A stretch of 64,000 nt of DNA from Streptomyces sp. MMG1533 (GCF_001279775.1 NZ_LGDG01000242.1:28342-92341); one strand, 5' to 3'; counted from the stretch's first letter, positions 16,241-25,684 are shown. The notes: a model not told the origin generated them from the sequence alone. Numbers and translations: made by a program.

Positions 16241-17197
16241 TCAGTTCCCCTTCCAGCCGTCGCCCCACTGCGGCTGCTGCGCGGCGGGCGTGTCGGCGTG
16301 TGCGTGGTACTCGACCGACTCCGCGGTCAGCTGCATGAACGCCTCCTCCAGGGAGGCCTGCTGAGGGCTCAGCTCGTGCAGCACTATCTGGTACTGGGCA
16401 GCCAGTTCGCCGATGTACTCGGGCTTGCAGCCGTCGACCTCCAGCGTGCCGTTGCCGGTCTGCACGACGGTGATCCCGGCGCTGTGCAGCACGTCGAGCA
16501 GCCGCTCGCGGTGGGGGGAGCGGATCCGCACGTACGACCGCGAGTTCTGCGCGATGAAGTCGGCCATGGAGGTGTCGGCCAGCAGCCGCCCCTGCCCGAT
16601 GACCACCAGGTGGTCGGCGGTCAGCGCCATCTCGCTCATGAGGTGGGAGGAGACGAAGACCGTACGGCCCTGCGCGGCCAGCGACTTCATCAGGTTGCGG
16701 ATCCAGTGGATGCCCTCGGGGTCGAGGCCGTTGACCGGCTCGTCGAACATCAGGATCCGCGGATCGCCGAGCAGCGCGCCCGCGATGCCGAGCCGCTGGC
16801 CCATGCCGAGCGAGAAGCCCTTGGCCTTCTTCTTCGCCACGGCCGTGAGGCCCACCGTGTCCAGCACCTGGTGCACCCGCTTCTTCGGGATGCCGTTGCT
16901 CTGCGCCAGGCACAGCAGGTGGTTGAAGGCGCTGCGCCCGCCGTGCATGGCCTTGGCGTCCAGCAGGGCGCCGATGTACTTGAACGGGTCCTTGAGCTGG
17001 TCGTAGTGCTTGCCGTCGATACGGACGTCCCCGGCGGTCGGCCGGTCGAGCCCCAGCATCATCCGCATGGTCGTCGACTTGCCGGCGCCGTTGGGCCCGA
17101 GGAAGCCCGTCACGATGCCCGGTCTGACGGTGAAGGTCAGGTTGTTGACCGCCACCTTCTCGCCGTACCGCTTGGTCAATCCCTCGAGCTCGATCAT
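16241..17197 (-). CDS. ABC transporter ATP-binding protein (pair 2)
   Basis: A 318-residue ATPase with Walker A GPNGAGKST, signature FSLGMGQRLGIA, Walker B ILMFDEPVNGLDPEG and H-loop VSSHLMSEMALTADHL. The last of these is identical to pair 1. It lacks the long Pro-rich tail of its paralogue. It is transcribed with the permease gene two bases downstream. Both pairs sit immediately beside filP; shared regulation with the polar-growth genes is not shown. Confidence 0.9.
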   Translation of the reverse strand: MIELEGLTKRYGEKVAVNNLTFTVRPGIVTGFLGPNGAGKSTTMRMMLGLDRPTAGDVRIDGKHYDQLKDPFKYIGALLDAKAMHGGRSAFNHLLCLAQSNGIPKKRVHQVLDTVGLTAVAKKKAKGFSLGMGQRLGIAGALLGDPRILMFDEPVNGLDPEGIHWIRNLMKSLAAQGRTVFVSSHLMSEMALTADHLVVIGQGRLLADTSMADFIAQNSRSYVRIRSPHRERLLDVLHSAGITVVQTGNGTLEVDGCKPEYIGELAAQYQIVLHELSPQQASLEEAFMQLTAESVEYHAHADTPAAQQPQWGDGWKGN

Positions 17198-17207
17198 GCG
17201 CCCCACG

Positions 17208-17405
17208 CTAGGGGCGGGGTTCTGCGGATGCCAATCGTATGGGCAAACGGATACCGACGAGGGCGGCAACAACCGTGAAAGCCGTCGACCACAGGAAGGC
17301 GTGGGCGAAGGCGCCGGTGCCGTGTCCCGGTGCCGGTACGGCGGCCAGGACGGCCGTGCCGAAGGAGCCGCCGAGCTGCCGCACGATCCCGGTGGCGACC
17401 CGGAC
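17208..17405 (-). pseudogene. Relic of an MFS drug exporter C-terminus (DHA2 class)
   Basis: Leftward, codons 17405-17238 read VRVATGIVRQLGGSFGTAVL and then AFAHAFLWSTAFTVVAALVG. This matches the last two membrane helices of EmrB/QacA-type exporters, including the typical RQxGGSFGTA loop. Upstream of 17405 the similarity stops abruptly, and only about 55 residues of a normally 480-500-residue protein remain. It is best read as a decayed gene. A perfect 24-base palindrome (17508-17531) lies about 100 bases upstream, perhaps its surviving operator. Confidence 0.6.
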
Positions 17406-17507
17406 ATGGTGCACGGGCTGCCGGCCGAGGCCCGGGACGTGGGGCCGTCCTTCGCCGGCATCGCGCGGGGCGCCGGAGGAGATCGTGGACGAGGGGTTCC
17501 TGCCGCT

Positions 17508-17531
17508 CATGTCATGCCATGGCATGACATG
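17508..17531. promoter_or_regulatory. Perfect 24-bp palindrome, orphan operator
   Basis: The half-site CATGTCATGCCA (17508-17519) is mirrored without error at 17520-17531. It reads like a TetR- or MarR-family operator. No regulator gene is adjacent, and the nearest downstream coding on the minus strand is the MFS relic, so it may be the leftover control site of a lost regulator-exporter pair. Confidence 0.6.
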
Positions 17532-17546
17532 CCCTGACACGACGAA

Positions 17547-17578
17547 GGCCCGCACCCCCTTCGCAGAGGATGCGGGCC
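17547..17578. terminator. Hairpin terminator after filP
   Basis: GGCCCGCA (17547-17554) pairs with TGCGGGCC (17571-17578) around a 16-base loop, 30 bases beyond the filP stop. There is no U-tract, as usual in Streptomyces. Confidence 0.5.
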
Positions 17579-17607
17579 CAGTCGCACTACTTCACTACTT
17601 CACTCGC

Positions 17608-18543
17608 TTACCGGGACTGCTGAGCCGGGACACCCCGGGAGATCGGCTCGTCGTCGGCCGGCGAGCCGGCGGCGGCCACCGCGGCGCCCGTGAGCGTGGC
17701 GAGCATCTCGCGCACGTTCGTCAGCTGGGCGTTGATGGAGTCGCGACGGTTGGTGAGGGCCGCCAGCTCCCGCTCGGATTCCGAACGGATGCGGTCCGCC
17801 TTGGCGTTGGCGTCGGCCACGATGTCCTCGGCCTGGCGCTGTGCCGTCTCGACGGTCTGGCGGGCGCGACGCTCGGCGTCCGTGCGCAGCTTCTCCGCCT
17901 CCAGACGCAGCTGCTCCGCGCGGTGCTCGATCTCCGCGAGGCGCTTCTCCGCCTTCTGCTGACGGGACGCCAGGTCGCGCTCGGACTGCTCGCGGCGCTT
18001 GGCGAGGTTCGTCTCGAAGTCGGCGGCGGCCTGCGCGGCCTTGGCGCGGGTCTCCTCGAAGAGGGCGTCGGCCTCCTCGCGCTTCGACTGCGCGTCCTTC
18101 TGGGCCTCGGAGCGCAGCTGCGAGGCTTCGCTCTTGGCCTTCTCGACGATCCGGACGCCCTCGTCCTCGGCCTTGGCCTTGCGCTCCGCAGCGAACGATT
18201 CTGCATCGTTGCGAACCTGCTGGGCCGCGGACTCGGCGAGCTCGCGGTGCTGCTCGGCAGCGCGCCGGGCCTCCTCGCGCAGATCCTTGGCCTCTTCCTC
18301 GGCGAGGCGGAGGATCTTCTCGACACGCGCGCCGAGACCGGCGTACGACGGCTCGGCGTCGCTGACCTGAGCCTGGGCGTTCTGCGTCTCGAGGTGGAGC
18401 TCCTCGATGCGCTTTTCCAGAGCAGTGATACGGGCCAGAGCGCTGTCACGGTCGGAGACGAGCTTCGAGATGCGTTCGTCCACCTGAGCGCGGTCGTACC
18501 CACGCCGCACAAGCTCGAAGCCGTAGGGGGAAGTGTCGCTCAT
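17608..18543 (-). CDS. filP: FilP, coiled-coil intermediate-filament-like cytoskeletal protein
   Basis: A 311-residue protein that is almost entirely coiled coil (about residues 20-270), rich in Ala/Glu/Arg/Lys. The short N-terminal head, SPYGFELVRRGYDRAQVDE, resembles the DivIVA-like membrane-proximal motif. The C-terminus is short and non-helical. FilP assembles into filaments behind the hyphal tip, stiffens the cell and interacts with DivIVA and Scy. Its length agrees with S. coelicolor FilP (about 310 residues), and scy lies directly upstream on the same strand, as in S. coelicolor. Confidence 0.93.
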   Translation of the reverse strand: MSDTSPYGFELVRRGYDRAQVDERISKLVSDRDSALARITALEKRIEELHLETQNAQAQVSDAEPSYAGLGARVEKILRLAEEEAKDLREEARRAAEQHRELAESAAQQVRNDAESFAAERKAKAEDEGVRIVEKAKSEASQLRSEAQKDAQSKREEADALFEETRAKAAQAAADFETNLAKRREQSERDLASRQQKAEKRLAEIEHRAEQLRLEAEKLRTDAERRARQTVETAQRQAEDIVADANAKADRIRSESERELAALTNRRDSINAQLTNVREMLATLTGAAVAAAGSPADDEPISRGVPAQQSR

Positions 18544-18726
18544 GGGGTTCCTGTCGAATGAGACCGGTGAGGTGATAGGGGGAATCCTAGGGGCCGAAGC
18601 GGTGTGTCATCGAGCGGATGCGTGTTTGATCTGGAGAATGACACCCCTTTTGGGTGGCTAACCCGCGGACTACTTGCCAAAGACTTGGTCAAAGGCCCCA
18701 GAAGACACCGGAATCCGCTCTCTGTT

Positions 18727-21700
18727 CTAGCCGTCCGACGACTTGGTACCCGAACGAGGGGCGCCGACGGTGGCACCCGCCTTGACACCGTCCTTGCCTC
18801 CCGCGGGGGCCTCGAAGGATTCCAACGCCTCCAGGACGTCCTGGACACGGGAGATCTCGGCGTTGATGTCCTCGCGACGGCGCACCAGGATCTCCAGCTC
18901 GCGCTTGCCCTCCTCGACAGTGCGCTTCGCCTCGCGGATCGCCTCGGCCTTGAGCTCCTCGGCCTCCCTCACGAGGGCCGCCTTCTTCTGCTCGGCCTCC
19001 TTCAGAAGCCCTTCGGCCTTCTTGACGGCGGCGATCCGCACCTTGCCGGCCTCGGAGTTCGCCTCCGACACCAGCTCCTTGGCCTTCGCCTGCGCCTTCT
19101 GCAGCTGCTCCTCGGAGGCCTTGATGAGCGCGTCGCAGCGGTCGCCGGTCGACCTCATCGTCTCGGAGGCCTCGCGGCGGGCCCGCTCGTGCAGGTTCTC
19201 GATCTCGGTCGTGATGCGGTCGCGCAGCTCCTCGGCCCGCTCCCTTATCGCGGTGGCGTCCCGGCGGGCGCCGACGAGCAGTTCGTCCGCGTCCGTACGG
19301 GCCTTCTCCACCCGCGCGTTGCCCTCGACCGTCGCCTCGGACACCAGCCGGTCGGCCTCGGTGCGGGCCGCGCCGACCATGCTGTCGGCCTGCGCCTCCG
19401 CGTCCGCGGTGGTCTTCTGAGCCTGCTGCTGCGCCTCGGTGAGCAGCTTGTCGGCCTCGGCGGTGGTCTCCGTGATGAGCTTGTCGACCTGCTCGGCCGC
19501 CTCGGAGCGCCGCTTGTTGGCGGCCTTGCGAGCCTCGTCGAGGGTGTGCTCGGCCTCCTCGCGCGCGGCCGTGGTGACCCGCTCGGCCTCCGACAGCGCC
19601 TCGGCCTTGACCCGCTCCGAGTCGTTGCGGATCCGCTCGGCGTGCTGCTGGGCCGCCCCGACCGTCTCGGCGGCCTCGGCGCGCAGCCGCTCCGCCTCGC
19701 CGCCCGCCTCCCCGAGCAGCTGCTCGGCCTTGGCGAGCGCCTCGGACCGTACCCGCTCGGCCTCCGCGATGGTCTCCGACCGCAGCCGCTCCGCCTCGGC
19801 CACCGTCTCCTGGCGCAGCCGGTCGGTGTCCGTGATCGTCTCGGTGGTGAGCCGCTCGGCCTCGTTGCGTGCCTCGGTGATGAGGGTGTCGGCCTGCGTC
19901 GCCGCGTCCGACCGGATGCGGTTGGCGTCCTCGCGGGCGTCCGCCCGGGTACGCGCGGCCGCCTGGTCGGCCTCGGCGATGGCGTCCGATGCCTCCGTAC
20001 GCACCCGCTGGGCGTGCTCGGCCGCGTCCGACCGCAGCTGCTCCGCCTCCGCGATCGCGTCCGAAACCGTGTGCTCGGCGAGCGCCTTGGCGGCGTCCGT
20101 CTCCGCGGCCGCCTCGCGCCGGACCCGGTTGGCGTCCTCGGTGGCCCGCTCCCGCTCGGCGTAGGCGTCGGCACGGACCCGGTCCGACTCCTCCTGGGCC
20201 TCGCGCCGCGTACGGTCCGCCGCGTGCTCGGCGGCCGACCGCAGCCCGGTGATCTCGTCCTGTGCCTGCTCGTGCAGCCCGGCGACCGAATCCCGTACCT
20301 GCTGGGCGTGCTGCTCGGCGGCCGACACCATCTCGGTGGCCCGCCGGTCGGCTTCCTCGACGAGGCGTACGGCCTCGGCCTGGGCCTCCTCGACGCGCTT
20401 GCGCGCCGAGGCCAGCAGTTCCTCGCTCTGCTCGCGGGCCCGCTCGCGCTCCTGGCCGGCCTCCTCGCGGGCCGCGCCGAGGAGGTCCTCGGCCTCGCGG
20501 CGGCGCCGGTTGGCCTCCTCCTGCGCGGCGGCCAGCGTCTCCGACGCCTCCGTCGCCAGCCGCTCGGCGGCGGCCTGCGCCTCCGCCCGTACGCGATCGG
20601 CGCTGTCCTGCGCCTCCGACTTCAGGCGCTCGGCCTCGGCCGAGGCCTCCGACCGCAGGCGTACGGCGACGGCCTCGCCCTCCGCGCGGGAGGCGGAGGC
20701 GTCGGACGCGGCCTCGGTACGCAGCCGCTCGGCCTCCGTCTCGGCCTGCTGCTGGAGCGTACGGATCCGCTCGGCGGCCTCGCTGCGCAGCCGGTCGCCC
20801 TCCTCGGCGGCCTCACGACGGATCCGTGAGGCCTCCTCACGGGCTTCGGTCAGCGCCTGCTCGGCGGCGGCGAGTCGCTCCTCGGCCTCGGTGTGCAGCC
20901 GGGTCAGTTCCTCGGCGGCCTCCGCGCGGCGGGCCTCTATGGCCTGCTCGGTCTCCTCGTGCAGCTCGCGCGCGGCCCGCTCGGCGTCCGCCTTGATGCC
21001 CTCGGACTCCTCGACGACCTCGGCGCGGTGCCGCTCGGCCTCCTTGCGGGTGCGCTCGAGGGTCTCCTCGGCCTGCCGGCGCAGGGTCGTCGCCCGCTCG
21101 ATGGCCTCCGTACGGACCTTCTCGCTGTCCGTGGTGGCCTTCTGGCGCAGCTCGTCCGCGTCCTGCCGGGTCTTCGCCAGCAGTTCCTCGGCGGTCCTGG
21201 CCGCCTCCTCGATCTGCTGGACGGCCTCCTTGCGCGCCTCGGAGCGGATCTTCTCGCCCTCGGCGACCGCCTCGGCGCGCAGCTGCTCGGCCTCGCCGCG
21301 CAGTCGGCGGGCCTCCTCCTGCAGCTCGACCGTCTTGGCGCGGTACTCCTTGGTGTCGTCCTTCGCCGTGCCCTTGAGCTGCTCGGCGATGTCGTGCGCC
21401 TCGGCGCGCAGCCGGTCCGCCTCGGACTCCGCCTCGGTGCGGATCCGCTCGGCCTCCTCGGCGGCGGCCTTGGTGGTGTTCCGCGCGTCCTCCTGGGCCT
21501 TGATGAGGACGTCCTCGGCCGTCTTCGCCGCCTTGGACAGCTGGGTCGCGCTCTCCTCGGCGGTGAGGGTGCGGGCCTTCTCGGCGGCCTCGTCGAGCAG
21601 CTTCTCGGCCTCGGCGCGGGCGTCCGCGACGATCTGCTCGGCGTCCGACCTGGTGGCCTCGGCCTCCTTGGTGGCCTCGCTGACCAGCCGGGCGACCTGC

Positions 21701-22638
21701 TCCTTCGCCGTGCGCGTGCGCTGCTCGTTGGTCGACTCCGCGCTCGACAGCGCCTTCTCGGCGGCGGCTTTGGCCTCGGCGACCAGCTTCTCCGCCTCGG
21801 CGCGGGCCTCGCGCAGGGCCGTGTCGGCCTCCGCGATGCGCTGCTCGGCGGTCCGGCTCAGCTCCTGCGCCTCGCGGCGGGCCGCGTCCGACTCGGAGAA
21901 CGTGGAGGTACGCAGCTGCTCGGCGTGGTCGGTGGCCTCCTGGGCCTGCGTCGAGGCGGCGTTCAGCAGTCGTTCGGCGTCCGCGCGGGCGCGGCGCAGC
22001 AGCTGCTCGGCCTCCGCGCGGGCCGACTCGGCCTCGTTCGTCAGGCGCTGGCGGGCCTCGGAGGTCACCCGTTCGGCCTCCGCGCGGGCCGCCGCCATGG
22101 CCTGGTCGGCCTCGGCGCGGGACTCGTCGAGGAGCCGGCGGGCCTGCTGCTCGGTCCGGGCGCGCAGCTGCTCCGCCCAGGCCACGTTCTCGTTGACGTG
22201 CGACTCGACGGTCTGCCGGCGCTCGGCCAGCTCCTGGTCGAGCTGCTGGCGGCGGGTGACCGCCTCCTGGTGCAGCTCCGCCTGGAGGCGGGCGGCCTGC
22301 TCGGCGTGCTCCTGGAGGATGCGCTGGGTCTGCGCCCGGGCCTGGCTCAGCTCGCGCTCGGCCTCCAGGCGCAACTGGTCGGCCTGGACCTGCGCGTTGC
22401 GCAGCAACTGCTCGGCCTGGTAGCCGATGTCGCCGCCGTCGAAGGCGGGCCGGGACATGATGGTGCGACGCGCCTCGTGCAACTTGGCGCGCAGCACCTC
22501 GACCTGGTAGCCGAGGTCCTCGGCATGCTGGATCGCCTTTTCCCGCTCGGTCTTCAGCCGCTTCATCTCGGCTTCGAAACGAGTGAGGTGGTCGACGTCA
22601 GCCGCCGGTTCCCGCTCCTGGCTCTCGTAGCCCCGCAC
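18727..22638 (-). CDS. scy: Scy, giant coiled-coil polarity scaffold
   Basis: A protein of about 1303 residues, one uninterrupted coiled coil apart from short ends. The N-terminus, VRGYESQEREPAADVDHL, leads into a heptad segment (to about residue 65); the rest is built of Ala/Glu/Arg-rich units of the kind described as 51-residue hendecad repeats. Scy organises the tip-organising centre with DivIVA and FilP and directs branching in Streptomyces. GTG 22638 was taken as the start because upstream codons depend on a TTG. The repeats make the DNA itself internally repetitive, and long antisense frames on the plus strand are shadows. Confidence 0.93.
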   Translation of the reverse strand: MRGYESQEREPAADVDHLTRFEAEMKRLKTEREKAIQHAEDLGYQVEVLRAKLHEARRTIMSRPAFDGGDIGYQAEQLLRNAQVQADQLRLEAERELSQARAQTQRILQEHAEQAARLQAELHQEAVTRRQQLDQELAERRQTVESHVNENVAWAEQLRARTEQQARRLLDESRAEADQAMAAARAEAERVTSEARQRLTNEAESARAEAEQLLRRARADAERLLNAASTQAQEATDHAEQLRTSTFSESDAARREAQELSRTAEQRIAEADTALREARAEAEKLVAEAKAAAEKALSSAESTNEQRTRTAKEQVARLVSEATKEAEATRSDAEQIVADARAEAEKLLDEAAEKARTLTAEESATQLSKAAKTAEDVLIKAQEDARNTTKAAAEEAERIRTEAESEADRLRAEAHDIAEQLKGTAKDDTKEYRAKTVELQEEARRLRGEAEQLRAEAVAEGEKIRSEARKEAVQQIEEAARTAEELLAKTRQDADELRQKATTDSEKVRTEAIERATTLRRQAEETLERTRKEAERHRAEVVEESEGIKADAERAARELHEETEQAIEARRAEAAEELTRLHTEAEERLAAAEQALTEAREEASRIRREAAEEGDRLRSEAAERIRTLQQQAETEAERLRTEAASDASASRAEGEAVAVRLRSEASAEAERLKSEAQDSADRVRAEAQAAAERLATEASETLAAAQEEANRRRREAEDLLGAAREEAGQERERAREQSEELLASARKRVEEAQAEAVRLVEEADRRATEMVSAAEQHAQQVRDSVAGLHEQAQDEITGLRSAAEHAADRTRREAQEESDRVRADAYAERERATEDANRVRREAAAETDAAKALAEHTVSDAIAEAEQLRSDAAEHAQRVRTEASDAIAEADQAAARTRADAREDANRIRSDAATQADTLITEARNEAERLTTETITDTDRLRQETVAEAERLRSETIAEAERVRSEALAKAEQLLGEAGGEAERLRAEAAETVGAAQQHAERIRNDSERVKAEALSEAERVTTAAREEAEHTLDEARKAANKRRSEAAEQVDKLITETTAEADKLLTEAQQQAQKTTADAEAQADSMVGAARTEADRLVSEATVEGNARVEKARTDADELLVGARRDATAIRERAEELRDRITTEIENLHERARREASETMRSTGDRCDALIKASEEQLQKAQAKAKELVSEANSEAGKVRIAAVKKAEGLLKEAEQKKAALVREAEELKAEAIREAKRTVEEGKRELEILVRRREDINAEISRVQDVLEALESFEAPAGGKDGVKAGATVGAPRSGTKSSDG

Positions 22639-22871
22639 TGCGCGGTCCCATCCGTCCCCTGGTCGCAAGTCTCTCCGAACGAGCTCCGTCCGTCTGCCGA
22701 ACGGGGCTCCCGGGGAATGGTGTCAGATCAACGGCGGAGCACGGGCTGCTGCCCCGACGCTCGTCCCCCGAAACCCGGACCCCGGCCAGGTCCCGCCGTC
22801 ATGGCAGGACCCTGGTCGCCCTGGGTGGAGCGGCGACCGCCCCCAACCCTACCGGCCCATATGTACGGGGG

Positions 22872-23312
22872 TCAGTGCTCAGGTGACTCAACAGGCGCCG
22901 AAGTGACCAGTTCTGTCAGTACACCGTGGCAATCCTTCGGGTGCAGGAAGGTGATCCGTGACCCCATGGAACCGATTCGCGGCTCTTCGTACAGAACGCG
23001 TACGCCCTTCTGCCCGATGGCTGCGGCATCCGTGTCCACGTCCGCCGTACCGAAGGCGATGTGATGCACGCCCTCGCCGTTCTTCGCGAGCCACTTTCCC
23101 ACGGCGGAGTCCTCCCTGGTCGGCTCGAGGAGCTGCAGGTACGAAGCCCCGCCGTCGGACGTATCGTTGATCTTGAGCATGGCCTCGCGTACGCCCTGCT
23201 CCTCGTTGACCTCGGAGTGGAAGACCTCGAAGCCGTACGTTGCCCGGTAGAACTCGACGGTCTTGTCGAGGTCGTGGCAGGCGATCCCGATGTGGTCGAT
23301 TCGCGTCAGCAT
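22872..23312 (-). CDS. mce: Methylmalonyl-CoA epimerase
   Basis: A 146-residue vicinal-oxygen-chelate enzyme interconverting (2R)- and (2S)-methylmalonyl-CoA. The two beta-alpha-beta halves are visible. The likely metal ligands are His7 (RIDHIGIA), the His in GEGVHHIAF and the Glu in HGVLTELV. It supplies the correct isomer to adenosylcobalamin-dependent mutase and to polyketide extender-unit pools. It is divergent from the thiolase-meaB genes, all of which belong to short acyl-CoA metabolism. Confidence 0.93.
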   Translation of the reverse strand: MLTRIDHIGIACHDLDKTVEFYRATYGFEVFHSEVNEEQGVREAMLKINDTSDGGASYLQLLEPTREDSAVGKWLAKNGEGVHHIAFGTADVDTDAAAIGQKGVRVLYEEPRIGSMGSRITFLHPKDCHGVLTELVTSAPVESPEH

Positions 23313-23463
23313 GGATTCAGTGCAGCGCGCCGGAGGTGGTTACGCAACGTGCGCGCGATCACACCGACGGCCCGATGACGGGGTGGACTACCGCTCAGTA
23401 CATTCGAAGTAAACCCTCGTTCACTCCTCGGCCTGTGCAGGCCGGATAAGGGGATCGCAGCTC

Positions 23464-24666
23464 ATGACTGGATCGAACAGCACGACCTCGGTGATCGTCG
23501 CAGGCGCCCGGACGCCCATGGGACGGTTGCTGGGCTCGCTGAAGTCCTTCTCGGGAGCCGACCTCGGCGGCTTCGCGATCAAGGCCGCCCTCGACCGTGC
23601 GGGGATCGGTGGCGACCAGGTGCAGTACGTGATCATGGGCCAGGTGCTCCAGGCCGGGGCAGGGCAGATCCCGGCCCGCCAGGCCGCGGTCAAGGCCGGC
23701 ATCCCGATGAGCGTCCCGGCGCTCACCGTCAACAAGGTGTGTCTGTCCGGCCTCGACGCCATCGCCCTCGCCGACCAGCTCATCCGCGCCGGCGAGTTCG
23801 ACGTGGTCGTCGCCGGCGGCCAGGAGTCCATGACCAACGCCCCCCACCTGCTGCCGAAGTCCCGCGAGGGCTTCAAGTACGGGGCGATCGAGATGCTCGA
23901 CGCCATGGCGTACGACGGTCTCACCGACGCCTTCGAGAACATCGCCATGGGCGAGTCGACGGAGAAGCACAACACCCGCCTCGGCATCCGGCGCCCCGAG
24001 CAGGACGAGATCGCCGCGCTGTCCCACCAGCGTGCCGCGGCCGCCCAGAAGAACGGCCTGTTCGAGGCCGAGATCACCCCGGTGGAGATCCCGCAGCGCA
24101 AGGGCGAGCCGGTCGTCTTCAGCAAGGACGAGGGCATCCGCGGTGAGACCACCGCCGAGTCGCTCGGCAAGCTGCGCCCGGCGTTCACCAAGGACGGCAC
24201 GATCACCGCGGGTTCGGCCTCGCAGATCTCCGACGGTGCCGCCGCGGTCGTGGTGATGAGCAAGGCCAAGGCGCAGGAGCTCGGTCTGGAGTGGATCGCC
24301 GAGATCGGCGCCCACGGCAATGTGGCCGGACCGGACAACTCCTTGCAGTCGCAACCGTCGAACGCCATCCTGCACGCCCTCAAGAAGGAGGGCCTGGAGG
24401 TCTCCGACCTCGATCTGGTCGAGATCAACGAGGCCTTCGCGGCGGTCGCGGTCCAGTCAATGAAGGACCTCGGGGTGTCCACGGATCGGGTGAACGTCAA
24501 CGGCGGCGCGATCGCCCTCGGCCACCCGATCGGCATGTCCGGCGCCCGGCTCGTCCTGCACCTGGCGCTGGAGCTCAGGCGGCGCGGCGGCGGTGTGGGC
24601 GCGGCGGCGCTGTGCGGTGGCGGCGGTCAGGGTGACGCACTGATCGTGCGGGTACCGAAGGCCTGA
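23464..24666 (+). CDS. Acetyl-CoA C-acetyltransferase (thiolase)
   Basis: A 400-residue thiolase condensing or cleaving acetoacetyl-CoA. The nucleophile Cys93 lies in VNKVCLSGL, the catalytic His in [16 protein letters not shown], and the second Cys384 in [14 protein letters not shown]. Length and motifs are canonical. The ATG at 23464 follows the segment AAGGGGATCGC. It is followed by meaB 61 bases downstream with a tandem-repeat spacer, so the two may be cotranscribed. Confidence 0.93.
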   Translation: MTGSNSTTSVIVAGARTPMGRLLGSLKSFSGADLGGFAIKAALDRAGIGGDQVQYVIMGQVLQAGAGQIPARQAAVKAGIPMSVPALTVNKVCLSGLDAIALADQLIRAGEFDVVVAGGQESMTNAPHLLPKSREGFKYGAIEMLDAMAYDGLTDAFENIAMGESTEKHNTRLGIRRPEQDEIAALSHQRAAAAQKNGLFEAEITPVEIPQRKGEPVVFSKDEGIRGETTAESLGKLRPAFTKDGTITAGSASQISDGAAAVVVMSKAKAQELGLEWIAEIGAHGNVAGPDNSLQSQPSNAILHALKKEGLEVSDLDLVEINEAFAAVAVQSMKDLGVSTDRVNVNGGAIALGHPIGMSGARLVLHLALELRRRGGGVGAAALCGGGGQGDALIVRVPKA

Positions 24667-24682
24667 GTTCGCTGTAGGTCTG

Positions 24683-24718
24683 TCTCTGATCTCTCTGGTC
24701 TCTCTGATCTCGCTGAAC
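24683..24718. repeat. Four 9-bp tandem units before meaB
   Basis: TCTCTGATC at 24683-24691 is followed by TCTCTGGTC, TCTCTGATC and TCGCTGAAC, four direct units of nine bases. They fill the short thiolase-meaB spacer and end at the meaB ribosome site. The pyrimidine-rich array is unlike its surroundings and is probably slippage-prone. Confidence 0.6.
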
Positions 24719-24727
24719 GGAGCTGTG

Positions 24728-25684
24728 ATGCAGGACGTCTCCACACTGGTCGCCCAGGCCAGGGAGGGCCGGCCGCGGGCCGTGGCCCGGCTGATTTCCC
24801 TGGTGGAGGGGGCGTCCCCGCAGCTCAGGGAGGTCATGGCGGCACTGGCTCCGCTGACCGGCAACGCGTACGTCGTCGGCCTCACCGGCTCGCCGGGCGT
24901 CGGCAAGTCGACGTCCACGTCCGCCCTGGTGACCGCGTACCGCAAGCAGGGCAAGCGGGTCGGCGTCCTGGCCGTCGACCCGTCCTCGCCGTTCTCCGGC
25001 GGCGCGCTGCTCGGCGACCGGGTCCGCATGTCGGAGCACGCCTCCGACCCGGGCGTCTACATCCGCTCGATGGCGACGCGCGGCCACCTGGGCGGCCTCG
25101 CCTGGGCCGCACCGCAGGCGATCCGTGTCCTGGACGCGGCCGGCTGCGAGGTGATCCTGGTCGAGACGGTCGGGGTCGGCCAGTCGGAGGTCGAGATCGC
25201 CTCCCAGGCGGACACGTCGGTGGTGTTGCTGGCGCCGGGCATGGGTGACGGAATCCAGGCGGCGAAGGCCGGAATCCTGGAGATCGGCGACGTGTACGTC
25301 GTCAACAAGGCCGACCGCGACGGCGCGGACGCCACGGCCCGCGAACTGAACCACATGCTGGGCCTCGGCGAGTCCCGCGGCCCCGGCGACTGGCGTCCGC
25401 CCATCGTCAAGACCGTCGCCGCGCGCGCCGAGGGCATCGACGAGGTGGTGGAGGCCCTGGAGAAGCACCGCGCCTGGATGGAGGAGGGGGGCGTCCTGGC
25501 CGAACGCCGCCGCACGCGCGCCGCCCGCGAGGTCGAGACCATCGCCGTCACGGCCCTGCGCGAACGCATCGGCGACCTGCACGGCGACCGCCGGCTGAGC
25601 ACCCTGGCGGAGAAGATCGTCGCCGGGGAGCTGGACCCCTACCGGGCGGCGGACGAGCTGGTGGCGGGGCTGACGGAGGGCTGA
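24728..25684 (+). CDS. meaB: MeaB-type G3E GTPase chaperone of B12-dependent mutases
   Basis: A 318-residue GTPase that gates cofactor loading and protects methylmalonyl- or isobutyryl-CoA mutase. The P-loop is GSPGVGKST (54-62). Further nucleotide and base-switch segments include AVDPSSPFSGGALLGDRVRM and the NKAD base-recognition motif (VVNKADRDGAD). ATG 24728 was chosen over GTG 24725 because GGAG then sits five bases upstream. No mutase gene is adjacent. Possible clients are IcmA, encoded 16 kb away, or a mutase outside the window. Confidence 0.92.
   Translation: MQDVSTLVAQAREGRPRAVARLISLVEGASPQLREVMAALAPLTGNAYVVGLTGSPGVGKSTSTSALVTAYRKQGKRVGVLAVDPSSPFSGGALLGDRVRMSEHASDPGVYIRSMATRGHLGGLAWAAPQAIRVLDAAGCEVILVETVGVGQSEVEIASQADTSVVLLAPGMGDGIQAAKAGILEIGDVYVVNKADRDGADATARELNHMLGLGESRGPGDWRPPIVKTVAARAEGIDEVVEALEKHRAWMEEGGVLAERRRTRAAREVETIAVTALRERIGDLHGDRRLSTLAEKIVAGELDPYRAADELVAGLTEG

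Noticed and set aside
13177..17197. Antibiotic biosynthetic cluster suggested by exporters and AbsC
   Set aside because: No synthase, synthetase or tailoring enzymes are present. The transporters and regulators fit the conserved core gene order.
17010..17537. Plus-strand frame of 175 codons over the start of the ABC ATPase and the MFS relic
   Set aside because: No homology-like content and no ribosome site. The minus-strand reading gives recognisable exporter helices.
18604..23064. Plus-strand frames of over 700 codons opposite scy, rich in Leu/Gly/Arg
   Set aside because: They are antisense shadows of the repetitive Ala/Glu/Arg codons of scy. They lack ribosome sites and have no recognisable folds.
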